Source of the DNA: JAOPZW01 sp963835295
GTDB taxonomy: Bacteria > Actinomycetota > Thermoleophilia > Solirubrobacterales > Solirubrobacteraceae
DNA: 64,000 nt
Assembly: GCA_963835295.1 (NCBI GenBank)
Contig: CAWIEX010000011.1
Span: 434,001-498,000, forward strand
Direction: 5' to 3'
Shown: positions 16,990-26,080 of the stretch, piece by piece
Layout of the letters: the number at the start of each line of letters is the position of its first letter
Position numbering within the stretch: the first letter of the stretch is position 1
Translations under genes and position numbers: made by a program
The notes under the pieces: generated by a model
The model's input: the letters and a program-made list of their open reading frames with translations, nothing else
What the model was told of the DNA's origin: nothing
Database searches by the model: none

Positions 16990-17622
16990 ATGTCTGGGAG
17001 AAGTGTCCCGCTGCCCTCGCCCGCGATGGCCGTGGCCGTGTGTGCGCTGTTCGTGGCGCTGGGAGGCGCGTCGTACGCGCTCACCCTCCCGCGCGACAGT
17101 GTCGGACCGAGGCAGCTGCGGGCGCGCGCGGTGACCTCGACGAAACTCGGCACCGGCGCCGTGACCGTGCGAGCGCTCCGCGACGGCGCGGTCAGCGGGC
17201 GCAAGATCGCGGACGGCAGCGTGCACGCCTCCGACCTCGGCGGCGGGTCGGTGCGGACCGCGGCGCTGGCGAACGGGGCGGTGACCGCAGCCAAGCTCGC
17301 ACCGGATTCCGTCACGGCCGCTCAGCTCAGCCTCCCGATTGCGTCCGTCCAAGCGTTCTCCCCAGTGCTGCCCGCCAACGAGCCCGGGTTTCGTCTGATC
17401 GGCGCCACGTGCCCGCCCGGCCAGCGAGTCGTCGGCGGAGGCGGCGGCTGGGTCACCGGGAGCTCAGTCGACGCGGTCGGCTTCGGCGTCGTGGCCGGCA
17501 GTCGCCCGACGCCGCCCACGGCAGGGACGGACAGCCAGAACGGGTGGGAGGTCTATGGCACCGACGCACCCCATCCGATCGACCGGCGCCTGATGGTCAC
17601 CGCGATCTGCATCGCGACGTGA
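16990..17622 (+). CDS. Secreted repeat-containing protein of Solirubrobacterales type
   Basis: 210 residues from an ATG with AAAGGAG about 7 bases upstream. The N-terminus (PSPAMAVAVCALFVALGGASYAL) is the short signal found on many secreted proteins of this bacterial group. Residues ~45-115 are a ladder of ~11-residue units of the form GAV-T-xxLxDG-V, likely a beta-solenoid stalk. The C-terminal domain (~125-210) has two cysteine sites and the segment GQRVVGGGGGWVTG. The ribosome site lies between short inverted repeats (CGGGCA 16960-16965 and TGCCCG 16984-16989), which might form a hairpin. Function unknown. Confidence 0.8.
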   Translation: MSGRSVPLPSPAMAVAVCALFVALGGASYALTLPRDSVGPRQLRARAVTSTKLGTGAVTVRALRDGAVSGRKIADGSVHASDLGGGSVRTAALANGAVTAAKLAPDSVTAAQLSLPIASVQAFSPVLPANEPGFRLIGATCPPGQRVVGGGGGWVTGSSVDAVGFGVVAGSRPTPPTAGTDSQNGWEVYGTDAPHPIDRRLMVTAICIAT

Positions 17623-17914
17623 CAGCCGCGCGCTGACGCCGGCCGGGCCGGTACCCGCGGTTGCGAAAGACGACGACCTAGCAGGCCCGCGCCCGGAGTT
17701 ACCCAACAGCGAACGACGCCCAGCGCACCGTTGGCGCCAACCGCAGCTAGCCGCATGTCCGTCGTGCTCGCCTGCCTCATCGTTCTCGGCGCTCTGCGTC
17801 GTCCCATGTCCCACCGGACCCCTCCCGGTGCACCGCTCACCGCGGCACGGAGCGTGGACGCCGCCGCGCTCTGCGACACCGCCGCTCGCGCGAAGCCGGG
17901 CACGAGCTCGAAGC

Positions 17915-18088
17915 ACGATCGACGTCGACCAAATCTCCTACTTCCTGTCGCAGATGACCATCGTGGCTACAGCTGCGCCGGGCATGAGCACCTGGCGCAA
18001 CAAGCTATTCCTCACGATGGCCCACAACGCGGCCAGCCCGGCCAGGTACTTCGGGCTCCCCGACGATCGCACCGTGACGATAGGGGGC
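17915..18088 (+). pseudogene. C-terminal relic of a Kup potassium transporter
   Basis: About 58 residues match the extreme C-terminus of KUP/HAK-type K+ transporters: ISYFLSQMTIV, PGMSTWRNKLF, MAHNAASPARYFGLPDDR, TVTIGG. The hundreds of residues that should precede it are absent and no start codon or ribosome site fits. The rest of 17,623-18,360 shows no recognisable gene. Confidence 0.7.
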
Positions 18089-18360
18089 GCATCGCCCTCT
18101 GAGCGGCTCGCTCGGAGCTCGTCCTGTGCGTCGCGCGCTGCTGCCAGCGGCGGGCACCCGCGAGGCAGGCATTCCGGCTTCGCCGCAGCCCTCGCGCACT
18201 ACCTTCGCGGCGGGCGGCAGCGACGGGGATGATCGCGGAGACGAGAAGTGCTGGCTCGGGGCCGCGGCCAACTCCGGCCCGGGAACGCTGGACGAGCGCT
18301 GACGGGCGGCACTTGGCCGATCCCGTCGCGCGCCCGACAGCGGTCCTTGCGTTCTCGGAT

Positions 18361-18447
18361 CTACACGCTGCGGCGGCCGCGACGGCTGTAGCCGATTCCG
18401 CCGGTCAGCAGCAGGATTACGACGATGATAAGGAGGATCGTGAGCAT
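18361..18447 (-). CDS. 28-residue hydrophobic peptide, DUF3309-like
   Basis: A very short gene with a strong ribosome site (GGGAGGTG, 6 bases before ATG). The product begins MLTILLIIVVILLLTGGIGYSRRG, one membrane helix followed by Gly-Tyr and a basic tail, as in DUF3309 peptides, which are often encoded near stress genes. It is followed on the same strand order by CsbD and another small membrane protein (upstream). Function unknown. Confidence 0.6.
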   Translation of the reverse strand: MLTILLIIVVILLLTGGIGYSRRGRRSV

Positions 18448-18493
18448 GGTCACCTCCCAAAGCTCGGGTGGGTTGGTTCGCGCATACGTCCCT

Positions 18494-18670
18494 TTACCGC
18501 TTGGCTTTCTTGCCGCCGGTGAGGGCGCCGGCGACCCTGTCGACAGCGTTCTTCGCGGAGCCCTTGGCCTGGTCGACGCGACCTTTGTTCTTCAGGCGTC
18601 TGTTTCCGGTCAGCGTTCCGGCGGCTTCCTTCACGCGACCCTTCGCCTTATCGATGTGCTTGCCGGTCAT
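18494..18670 (-). CDS. CsbD family stress protein
   Basis: 58 residues with two CsbD-type repeats: IDKAKGRVKEAAGTLTGNRRLKNKG then VDQAKGSAKNAVDRVAGALTG. GGGAGGGTG precedes the ATG. CsbD proteins are small, hydrophilic, and controlled by the general-stress sigma factor SigB in Bacillus; the molecular role is unknown. The presence of SigB-type sigma genes on the same element is consistent with such a regulon. Confidence 0.88.
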   Translation of the reverse strand: MTGKHIDKAKGRVKEAAGTLTGNRRLKNKGRVDQAKGSAKNAVDRVAGALTGGKKAKR

Positions 18671-18695
18671 GCACCCTCCCTGATTTGCCTGGGCG

Positions 18696-19040
18696 CTAAC
18701 GGTGGCTGCGGCCGAGCAGCCGCGCGATCAGTGTGCCCACGAACAGGTAGACGACCGCGGCGATGCCCCAGTTCACGGCGACCGCGACCCGCGCGTTGTC
18801 GAAGGTGAACATGCCGTCGAACGGGCCGGCGAGCCAGCGAGCCCAGTCGTGGACCTCCGAGACGATGCTGTTGGTCGGATTCGCCTTGAGTACGACGAGC
18901 ACAATTCCGACGACGATGATCAACACGACGACGCTGACCACCAGATGCACGATGCGGGCGAGCAAACCCGCGCCCCTCGCGGACCCGCGGGCAGCGGTTG
19001 CGAATCCGGACGCAGGTCCTGCAGGCCTGGCTCTGAACAT
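18696..19040 (-). CDS. Small two-helix membrane protein, function unknown
   Basis: 114 residues, ATG preceded by GGAGG at 8 bases. Two hydrophobic segments (~28-51 and ~88-107) flank a loop with NPTNSIVSEVHDWARWLAGPFDGMF. This pattern is common in uncharacterised actinobacterial membrane proteins. It lies upstream of csbD in the same orientation (25 bp gap), so it, CsbD and the 28-residue peptide may form one stress operon. Confidence 0.75.
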   Translation of the reverse strand: MFRARPAGPASGFATAARGSARGAGLLARIVHLVVSVVVLIIVVGIVLVVLKANPTNSIVSEVHDWARWLAGPFDGMFTFDNARVAVAVNWGIAAVVYLFVGTLIARLLGRSHR

Positions 19041-19326
19041 GAGAAGGACCTCCTGTTGGTCTTCAATGCCCTCCGAGCAAAGCCCGGCGGGCCGCGAACC
19101 CCCGAAGGGGATCCGTGTGGGCGGAGGTCAATCGCGTCGGCGAGTCGCAGCGACGGCAACAGTCGGCTGCAGCGACGGCTGGTCGGCTTGGTCAGCGACC
19201 GTCCAAGAAGACGACCCTACTCGCTTGTGCGGATCATTGCAAGCTCGGCCCGGCTTGACTCGCCCGTCGAAGGAGACCGTGAAGGAGTCAAGGCACGCCA
19301 TCGGGCATCGCGACACGCCGGGGAGC

Positions 19327-19508
19327 ATCGATCCGGTACAGCTGCGACTCGTCGATGAACCGATGCAGCTCCGTGGCCAATGCGCGTGCGGACTCGAGGT
19401 CGTGGCCACCGGGCTTCTCGACCACGACGCGTCCTTGGGCGGGGAGCAGCCCCCGTCGGCGAGGCCTTTGATCACCAGCGCGAACAGGCTCGGTGGAATC
19501 TCGAGGTA
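19327..19508 (-). pseudogene. Fragment of glucose-6-phosphate dehydrogenase (zwf)
   Basis: Read across one frameshift, this stretch gives YLEIPPSLFALVIKGLADGG then RVVVEKPGGHDLESARALATELHRF and SQLYRID, which matches the central part of G6PD including the conserved EKP and RID segments. Both ends of the gene are missing. The frameshift is a missing base in the C run at 19450-19454. The relic abuts the stop codon of the phospholipase D-like gene, suggesting a rearrangement junction. No other gene is seen in 19,041-19,508. Confidence 0.7.
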
Positions 19509-20963
19509 CTAGCCGTCGACGAGGAGCGCCTGCAACGGGCCGAGCAGCCGTTCGGAACGGCGTGAGATCGCCTTGAGCTCGACCAGCCCGTGCGTCAACG
19601 GCTCACCGCGGCTGCTGCGCTCGCGCTGCTCGGTCGCGATTGGGCGCCAGAGTTCGTCGACGACGGTGCTCGGGTCGCCGGCGACCTCGTCGATGTCGCG
19701 TTTGAGATGGGCGGCCCACAGTCGCAGTCGCGTGTCGCGTGCGAGCTCTGCGTCGCAGGTGACGACGTTGACTTCGCTGTCGTTGAAGAAGGAGTGCGCG
19801 TTGAGGTTCGCGGAGCCGAGCGTGAGCCAGCGGTCGTCGATGATCCCGACCTTTGCGTGCACGTACACGCGGTCGCTGGTGTTGCCCGAGCGCGCGCGGA
19901 TCGTCGTGGCGAGGAAACGCCCGTGATCGCCGTCGGCCGCGGCGAGCAGGGCAAGTTGCCCGCGGGTGTCATCCTCTCCGGTGTTCGGCCTGCCGGGCAG
20001 CATGACGACGACGCGAAGGTCGTCCGCCGGCGGCCGGCGAAGCTTGTCGGCAAGGACGCTCACGATCTCCGGTGACCACAGGAACTGGTTCTCCAGGTAG
20101 ACCAGGTGCCGCGCGGAGCGCAGGGCGCGCACGTACGCCTCGATGATCCGGAAGTCGCCGCGCGGCGCGAAGTCGTAGAGCTTCTCCGGGAGGGTGCGCA
20201 CGATCTGCAGCTCCACGTCGCCGGCGCTCACCTCGTCCCCTGGCTGCTCTTCCAGATGCTCGCCGGTGACCGCCTGCCAGCGCTGAGCGACGTGGCGGGC
20301 GACGTCGGCCACCGCTGGCCCGCGCAGCCGCGAGGCGACGTCGTGCCAGCCCATGCGCCCACGGGCCGGATGCTCGGGCGTGTCATAGCGGTCACCGCCG
20401 AGGTTCGTCAGGTCGATGCCGCCGACGAAGGCGACCTCGTCGTCGACCACGACAAGCTTCTCGTGGTGGCAATGCATCGGGCGCTCGTGGGAGTCCAGCG
20501 CGGTCTTGATGCGCGTCCCGTGCACGAGTTCGTCGCGCCCCCTGCGCACGGAGGCCCGGCGCGGCGCGAACACGGGCACCGGAGCTCCGGCCCACAGCAG
20601 CACGCGAACGTCGACCGACTCGGCCGCCTCGCCCAGCAACTCACGCAGCAGTACCGGTGGTTCATCGCGGACGAGCGCGAACTGCGGCGTGATGCACCAC
20701 CCCGCGATCAGCACGCTGCGCCGCGCGCCGCGGATCGCCTGCTCGAGCGCCGGGAAGTACGCCGCGCCATCGATCAGCACGTCGACCGCGTTGCCCGTCC
20801 GCGGCGACGGATCCCCCGCGGCCCACAGGCGCCCGTCGTCGGGCGGCGTGCGCTGCGCCGAGCGCCCGAGCTTGCCCAGCCTGCGGGCATGGTGAGCGCT
20901 CGTCAAGCGCTCGATCGCAGTCCCCGCAACGCGGTCAGCGACTCGAAGGACATCCACGGACAT
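19509..20963 (-). CDS. Phospholipase D-like protein (two HKD motifs)
   Basis: 484 residues. Two HxKx4D motifs are intact: H167-x-K169...D174 (CHHEKLVVVDDEVAFVGGID) and H369-x-K371...D376 (VHAKVGIIDDRWLTLGSANLN), with the GG/GS and N residues that follow. No signal peptide is apparent. Members cleave or transfer phosphatidyl groups (phospholipase D, cardiolipin synthase-like); the substrate here is unknown. It is the largest cargo gene of the element apart from the relaxase. Confidence 0.88.
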   Translation of the reverse strand: MSVDVLRVADRVAGTAIERLTSAHHARRLGKLGRSAQRTPPDDGRLWAAGDPSPRTGNAVDVLIDGAAYFPALEQAIRGARRSVLIAGWCITPQFALVRDEPPVLLRELLGEAAESVDVRVLLWAGAPVPVFAPRRASVRRGRDELVHGTRIKTALDSHERPMHCHHEKLVVVDDEVAFVGGIDLTNLGGDRYDTPEHPARGRMGWHDVASRLRGPAVADVARHVAQRWQAVTGEHLEEQPGDEVSAGDVELQIVRTLPEKLYDFAPRGDFRIIEAYVRALRSARHLVYLENQFLWSPEIVSVLADKLRRPPADDLRVVVMLPGRPNTGEDDTRGQLALLAAADGDHGRFLATTIRARSGNTSDRVYVHAKVGIIDDRWLTLGSANLNAHSFFNDSEVNVVTCDAELARDTRLRLWAAHLKRDIDEVAGDPSTVVDELWRPIATEQRERSSRGEPLTHGLVELKAISRRSERLLGPLQALLVDG

Positions 20964-21269
20964 CGCGCTCAGACCTTACGCCGCCGACGCGCCGCAACTT
21001 CGATCCTCGACGCTGCTGCTTCCCGGGGGAGGGGTGCCTCGCTCCAACCCAGACTGCCAGGAGTGCGGCGTGCGGATCATCGGTCTGTCGCCATGGCATG
21101 ATCAAGGGCGTTCACCGCCGCCGGAGCGCGTAGTCGAGGCCGTCGGTGCTCCGATGGGTCAGCGCCCGCGAACGGGTAGGCTTAGGGACGGAGGGCGCGC
21201 GATAGGGTCCGGACCGCGGGCAATGTCCGACTGACTTCCAAGTTCATCGGTTCGTGACTTGGAGGTGCC

Positions 21270-22093
21270 GTGCCCCTGAAACGCCCGACACCGCACGTGA
21301 CGCCGGAACCCGAGGGCTCCTCGGGGCTGCGGCACCTGGGTCAGAGCCGCGCATGGCACGACCGCGTGCTCTTCGAGCGCTACCTCGATGAGCGCGACGC
21401 GGTCGACCGCGAGATGCTCGTCGAGCGCTTCCTGCCGCTCGTGCGGCGGCTCGCCCGCCGCTACCAGAGATCGTCGGAGCCGTTCGACGATCTCTTTCAG
21501 GTCGCCTGCTTAGGCCTGGTCAAGGCGATCAACGGGTTGACCTCGAACGTGGGATCGCGTTCTCCAGCTTCGCGGTGCCGACCATTCTCGGCGAGCTCAG
21601 GCGCTACTTCCGCGACCGCACGTGGTCGGTGCGGGTGCCGCGCGACCTACAAGAGTTCTCGCTGAAGGTCGACCGCGCCGTCACGGACCTGACGCTCGCA
21701 CTCCAGCGCGCTCCCACGGTCGACGAGATCGCCGCGAAGCTCGCCGCGCAAACGTCCGACGTGCTGGAGGCACTGCACGCCTACGGCGCCTACAGGGCGG
21801 CATCGCTCGACGCGCCGCGCGGCAACAGCGACGATGACAGCGGCAACACCCTCGGCGACAGCCTGAGCGTCGACGACGACCAGTTCGAGCGCGCGGAGGA
21901 TCGCGCGACGCTGGCAGGACTGGCACGGCGCATCAGTCCTCGCGAGCGGGAGGTCCTGCGATTGCGCTTCGTCGAGGACCTCACCCAGACGGAGATCGGC
22001 GAGCGGATCGGCGTGTCGCAGATGCAGGTCTCCCGCATCATCCGTCAAGCGCTTGCGCGGCTCCAGGTCGGCGCGGAGCCGATCGCCGCCTAA
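21270..22093 (+). pseudogene. SigB/SigF-type sigma factor, one frameshift
   Basis: Two frames combine into a full sigma-70 group 3 factor. Region 2 (FERYLDERDAVDREMLVERFLPL..., PFDDLFQVACLGLVKAI) is in the first; DLERGIAFSSFAVPTILGELRRYFRD, region 3 and region 4 (PREREVLRLRF, GVSQMQVSRI) are in the second. They join near 21538, where one base (expected C in GGTTCGACC) is missing. It is closely similar to the intact sigma gene at 27320-28123. If the indel is real the protein is lost; if not, the element encodes two general-stress sigma factors. Confidence 0.82.
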
Positions 22094-22212
22094 TCGAGTC
22101 GTGCGCGGGTCGCCAGGATTCCGACGACGTCTGCCGAGACCTGTCACCGCCCAGCCCGAACCCGCGGGCGCTGGTGCGGGCGCCGCACTCATCCGGTCCT
22201 TTCGTGATGAAC

Positions 22213-22695
22213 CTAGCCTCGCCCGCCGCGGCGCGTCCCTGCGAGCACGAGGCCGTAGAGCAGGTGGTCGGCGGCGAGCGCCAGGCGGTCGACCGGCCGT
22301 GGACGCTTGGCCTGGCTCAGGCCCAGCACCGGCGCGATCCCGAGTTCAAATCCCAGCCACACCACCAGGCCATAGGCCGGGCCCGCCCAGGGCCGGCGAC
22401 GCATCGCCGCAGGGAGCGCTCCGAAGGCCGCGCCGCCGCCAGCGCCGAAGGCCCAATGCGCGACCTCGATCAGGCCACGACGCTGCTTGCGCGGCGCCCG
22501 CCGCAACAGCGCCCGCGCGCCGCGCGCGCGCTGACGGCCGACGGCCTGAGGGGGTGTCTGTTCCACAAGCCCAAGCTCGGTGGTGAGCACCCGCATGCCC
22601 GTCATCGCCATCGCCCCGACCGCCCCCCCGAGCGGCCCCGTGGAGTATCTCGCCCAGGCGCGACCCGTCGTCTCGCCCGGCTTGTCCCGTTGCAT
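22213..22695 (-). CDS. Membrane protein, function unknown
   Basis: 160 residues from the ATG at 22695; the frame is open further upstream and no convincing ribosome site settles the start. A glycine-rich segment (PLGGAVGAMAMTGMRVLTTELGLVEQTPP) is followed by hydrophobic stretches at ~80-95 and ~100-125 and the segment DHLLYGLVL near the end. It resembles conserved actinobacterial membrane proteins of the DUF1440/YagU style, but the match is weak. Confidence 0.55.
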   Translation of the reverse strand: MQRDKPGETTGRAWARYSTGPLGGAVGAMAMTGMRVLTTELGLVEQTPPQAVGRQRARGARALLRRAPRKQRRGLIEVAHWAFGAGGGAAFGALPAAMRRRPWAGPAYGLVVWLGFELGIAPVLGLSQAKRPRPVDRLALAADHLLYGLVLAGTRRGGRG

Positions 22696-23014
22696 CCTGG
22701 TCGTCTGTTTCGCCCATGCGGCCAGCGTACCCAGCACCTGGGCACCATTGCCCACGACCTCGTTGCGTCCGGTCTCTCGCGCCGCACGCGCGCGAGCCGC
22801 CTGGTGTGTCGACGGTGGAGCGTGATCGCGGCGCTCGACCTGAAGTTGATCGCCCGGCGGATCCCATCGCCCACGCAGTACCGGCACCTCGTCTGCGAGG
22901 AACTCGTCCGTCCGAAGCGACGCCGCGCCATGGTCTTAACGCGCACGGCGTGCGGAACGATCACGATTGGGTCGAGGTCGGCCCTCGGGTCGCGAGGGAC
23001 TTACCCTTGGACGC

Positions 23015-23239
23015 ATGTATAAGACGGGTGACAAGGTGACCGTCCCGGATCCGGACGGCAACGGCCGGGTCGCGGCGACGTTCCTCAACACGGCGGACGA
23101 GACGGTGACCGTCGCGGACTCAAGCGTGGCGGGCAGTGAGCGCGAAGCGAACACTGCATGGATTCGCTACGAGGAAGGCGAGGCTGCAGGGCAGACGGAG
23201 CGTTTCACGTTCGCGGAGCTTCGACCGGTCGACCAGTAG
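23015..23239 (+). CDS. Small acidic protein, function unknown
   Basis: 74 residues starting MYKTGDKVTVPDPDGNGRVA. The sequence alternates beta-type segments with acidic loops (DETVTVADSS, WIRYEEGEAAGQTERF) and suggests a small beta-barrel of the KOW/SH3 type; this is an inference. No Shine-Dalgarno sequence is evident, so the mRNA may be leaderless. No family was recognised. Confidence 0.55.
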   Translation: MYKTGDKVTVPDPDGNGRVAATFLNTADETVTVADSSVAGSEREANTAWIRYEEGEAAGQTERFTFAELRPVDQ

Positions 23240-23342
23240 CCCGTCAGCGTTGTAGGCGCCGAATCGACCCGCTCCCGATCTCGGTCGCCTTGGCCTCGAC
23301 GTCACGCCTGATCACGTACGCCAGCGCCAGCTTCGCCGCCTC

Positions 23343-23642
23343 GTGCCCTACTCTCCGCGCCGGTGGTACCTGACCGCTTCTGAGATGTTTCCGATGGAGA
23401 CCGGGGCGCTGGCGATCCCCTTCTTATTCGCGATCGGCACCGCCGTCGGCGGAATCGCCGGACCGCTGACGTCTGGCCAGCTGATCGCAACCGGCCACGA
23501 GGGCCAGGTGGCGATTGGGTTCATAGGCGCCGTGGTCATGGCGCTGGGCTGCGTCGCCGAGTTGCTGTTCGGTGTCAAGGCCGAGAGGGAGCAGCTCGAG
23601 GACATCGCCAAGCCGTTGACGGCCGAAGACGCAGAGCAAGAT
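23343..23642 (+). pseudogene. C-terminal relic of a major facilitator superfamily permease
   Basis: About 95 residues match the last two membrane helices and tail of an MFS transporter: YLTASEMFPMETGALAIPFLFAIG, GGIAGPLTSGQLIATG, VAIGFIGAVVMALGCVAELLFGV and the tail LEDIAKPLTAEDAE. The ten or so preceding helices are missing. A possible upstream scrap of the same gene (ASASFAAS, ~23305-23335) is out of frame. Confidence 0.7.
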
Positions 23643-23829
23643 CGGCTAGCGGACGCAGACGCGACCGGGCATGACGAGAAGGAGCCCGCGCCCGGCGCGC
23701 GCCGCGCGGCCGCCAGCCACGCCAGCGAGGGAGGATTCGCCGCTGCCGCCTTGGCCCGGGCTGAATGCCTACCTCGCGCGTGCCCGCCCTCACGTCATTG
23801 CCCACCGAACCAGCCCTCAGACCATCCAG

Positions 23830-24005
23830 CGTGCCCTTACGAACACGGCACCACCGAACGCGGGGAGCTGGACCGGCTGGTGGGCGCCCGCTACTGGGGC
23901 CCGGGCGTCTTCAGCGCAGCGCTGCGCAAGGCGGTCGCCCAGGCCGCATCCGGCGGCTCACGCGCACCACCTTCGCGCCGCCCGACACCGGCAACGACGA
24001 TCGGC
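23830..24005 (+). pseudogene. Degraded small gene (HTH-like hypothetical protein)
   Basis: The frame reads YEHGTTERGELDRLVGARYWGPGVFSAALRKAVAQ and then, after a missing G near 23942, GRIRRLTRTTFAPPD. Small proteins with this GxRYWGPGxFxxALR...GRxRR pattern occur in actinobacteria and look like short winged-helix modules. No start codon is visible. Identification is from pattern memory only. Confidence 0.35.
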
Positions 24006-24037
24006 AGGCGAACACAACCAATAGCCCTCACGAGCGG

Positions 24038-24532
24038 TCACGAGGCGGAGCCGCCTATGCCCGAGGCGTCGCGCCGGTCAGGCGGCGGGGACGGCCGGCG
24101 CTGGGGGTGCTCGTGGTCGTCGACGAGGTCGGTGGGTGCGAGGATGAAGACCTCGCACATCATGTCGGGATGCTGCTGATTGCCGCTCATGAAGCCGATC
24201 ACCCGGCGGCCGGTCGCCCCCTCGATCACCGCCTCGAAGCGCTGACGCATCAGCTCCTGGAAATCCATCCGCTGCTGGATGACCGAGGAGCCGCGCCCGC
24301 CTTCGAGCAGGGTCTGCTCCACGCGCGTGAAGCCGCCGCGTAGCAGGCACACGACGAGGTCGTCCTCGTAGTAGGACTTCGCGCGTGTCGGGCCGCGGCC
24401 GTAGAACTCCTTCAGCAGCGCTACGAGCCCGTCGGAGATGACCGTGAGCATGTCGCCGTGGGGGTGAGGGCCGTGCTCTGGGCGTCTGGCGGGCTCATGC
24501 GTGACGGCGGGCGCTCGCGATGCGAAGGCCAC
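24038..24532 (-). CDS. DUF2294 domain protein
   Basis: The conserved DUF2294 core spans ~28-137: ISDGLVALLKEFYGRGPTRAKSYYEDD, FTRVEQTLLEGG, TGRRVIGFMSGNQQHPD, EVFIL. The start is uncertain: GTG at 24532 gives 164 residues with a low-complexity leader, whereas the ATG at 24451 gives 137 residues and better fits the family length. Neither has a clear ribosome site. DUF2294 proteins (some linked to sodium-translocating/stress functions) are uncharacterised. Confidence 0.78.
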   Translation of the reverse strand: MAFASRAPAVTHEPARRPEHGPHPHGDMLTVISDGLVALLKEFYGRGPTRAKSYYEDDLVVCLLRGGFTRVEQTLLEGGRGSSVIQQRMDFQELMRQRFEAVIEGATGRRVIGFMSGNQQHPDMMCEVFILAPTDLVDDHEHPQRRPSPPPDRRDASGIGGSAS

Positions 24533-24637
24533 GCGATTTTAGCTCGGCGGCGCTATGGTGAGGTGCAGATCGCACGTTGGGTCTTCGCCCTTCGCCTCGC
24601 GCGCGAACCCGACCGGAGGACGAGAGAGAAGGCCGTC

Positions 24638-24814
24638 ATGTCGGCCCCCAGCCCTCCCCTGTCCGGCGCTCCCCCGCTCGAGGCCGTTCCCGACGCGACC
24701 GTCGAGCGCCACCAGCGCCGCTACCGCCGCGTGCCGGCGACGGTGACGCCCCGGATGCGCTGCGGCGACCAACCCGCCGCGCGCCCGAACACCCCGCCGC
24801 TGAAGGAGATGTGA
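24638..24814 (+). CDS. Possible small proline/arginine-rich protein
   Basis: A 58-residue frame from an ATG preceded by AGAGAGAAGG, ending 4 bp before the DUF1206 gene, whose ribosome site (GAAGGAG) lies inside its last codons. This spacing suggests translational coupling. The protein (MSAPSPPLSGAPPLEAVPD...) is low-complexity and matches nothing recognised, so it may be a chance frame in GC-rich DNA. Confidence 0.35.
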   Translation: MSAPSPPLSGAPPLEAVPDATVERHQRRYRRVPATVTPRMRCGDQPAARPNTPPLKEM

Positions 24815-24818
24815 GGCC

Positions 24819-25658
24819 ATGACGACGAGTTCGGTGCCGCGCCCCGTCCGCAGCACCCAGCGCGGAGGCGAGGCCGTCGCCCGCCGGCCCGAGTTCGCGT
24901 GGCTGGCGCGCGCCGGGCTCGTCGCCCGCGGGGTGGTGTACGGCATCGTCGGGATCCTCGCCCTGAAGCTCGCGGTCGGAGCGGGCGGCAAGTCGACTAA
25001 CCAGCGCGGCGCGTTGCAGACGATCGCCCATCAGCCGTTCGGCAAGGCGCTGCTCGTCGTGATGGTGGCCGGGCTCGCTGGCTACGCCACGTGGCGTCTG
25101 GTCCGCGCGGGGATCGGTCACGGCACCCGCGAACGCGACAGCGGTCTTCAGCGCGTCGCTGGTGTGGCCAGCGGGGTCGCGTACGCCGCGCTCTGCGTCA
25201 CCGCGGTGAAGATCCTCATCGGAGCAAACAGCGGCGGTGGATCGAGCAGTCCGAAGCAGACGACCGGAGGCGTGCTGGACTGGACCGGCGGCACGGAGAT
25301 CGTCGCCGTCGTCGGCGCCATCCTGATCGGCGTGGCACTCGCTCAGGGATACAAAGGCGTCTCGCGGAAGTTCCTGGACACCTCCAAGACCGAGGAGATG
25401 AGCCGCGAGGGCAAGCGCGCCTTCACCGCGATCGGAGTCTTCGGACACCTCGCACGGATGGTCGTTTTCGGCCTCGTCGGCTACGGCCTCGTGAAGGCCG
25501 CGATGAACTACGACCCGCACAGCGCTATCGGTCTCGACGGCGCCCTGAACAAGCTCTCCCACCAGTCCTACGGACCGGTCCTGCTGGGCGTCGTCGCTGC
25601 CGGATTGATCGGCTTCGCGCTGTACTCGATCGCCGACGCCCGCTACCGCAAGATCTAA
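24819..25658 (+). CDS. DUF1206 membrane protein
   Basis: 279 residues with three repeats of a two-helix unit, the DUF1206 arrangement: ARAGLVARGVVYGIVGILAL, GVASGVAYAALCVTAVKIL and GVFGHLARMVVFGLVGYGLV each begin a unit that continues with an FGKALL/YGPVLLGVVAAGL-type second helix. Family function is unknown. It is preceded by a strong GAAGGAG site. Confidence 0.88.
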   Translation: MTTSSVPRPVRSTQRGGEAVARRPEFAWLARAGLVARGVVYGIVGILALKLAVGAGGKSTNQRGALQTIAHQPFGKALLVVMVAGLAGYATWRLVRAGIGHGTRERDSGLQRVAGVASGVAYAALCVTAVKILIGANSGGGSSSPKQTTGGVLDWTGGTEIVAVVGAILIGVALAQGYKGVSRKFLDTSKTEEMSREGKRAFTAIGVFGHLARMVVFGLVGYGLVKAAMNYDPHSAIGLDGALNKLSHQSYGPVLLGVVAAGLIGFALYSIADARYRKI

Positions 25659-25882
25659 CACTCCTCGACGAGACGCGCGCAGGCGCTCGCACACAGCGCT
25701 GCCTTGTCGAAGCGGGATGCAGCTGCGTGGGCGGAGCCTCCCGTGGGCAGGGGACTGGGCGTCAAGCTTGGCGCCGATCCGACCGGTTGGTGCGCCGTGC
25801 GCTCTATGCCCTCAGGCGAGGCACGGAGGACTCGACGCTGCGTGCAAAGCTCCCGGCGCCTGTGCAACTGCCCCGCCGGGGC

Positions 25883-26080
25883 TCAGCCTTGGTACCAACC
25901 GCCGTTGGCGAGCAGGCCCGCGCTGGCCTGTTGAGCCGCGTCTTCGACGTCAGGCCCCTCCGTCTCGCTCGCGGGTTCCGACTTCTTCTGAGGCGAGTCG
26001 CCGGTCCGCTCGAGCTTCAGACGCTTGCGCTCGCGCCGTCGCTGGATCCAGCCTTCGGTCTGCTTCTGCGTTAGGGCCAT
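25883..26080 (-). CDS. Small basic/acidic protein, function unknown
   Basis: 65 residues with a strong GGAGGG site before ATG. The first half is very basic (KQTEGWIQRRRERKRLKLERTG), the second acidic and alanine-rich. Probably a cytoplasmic nucleic-acid- or protein-binding peptide. No family recognised. The 25,659-25,882 gap beside it shows no gene. Confidence 0.55.
   Translation of the reverse strand: MALTQKQTEGWIQRRRERKRLKLERTGDSPQKKSEPASETEGPDVEDAAQQASAGLLANGGWYQG

Noticed and set aside
21165..21190. A possible SigF-type -10 box (GGGTA) upstream of the frameshifted sigma gene
   Set aside because: No GTTT-like -35 box at the right distance was found, so it was not listed as a promoter.
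22335..22360. A tRNA T-arm-like string (GAGTTCAAATCCC)
   Set aside because: No matching acceptor, D or anticodon stems surround it, and it lies inside a coding frame on the minus strand.
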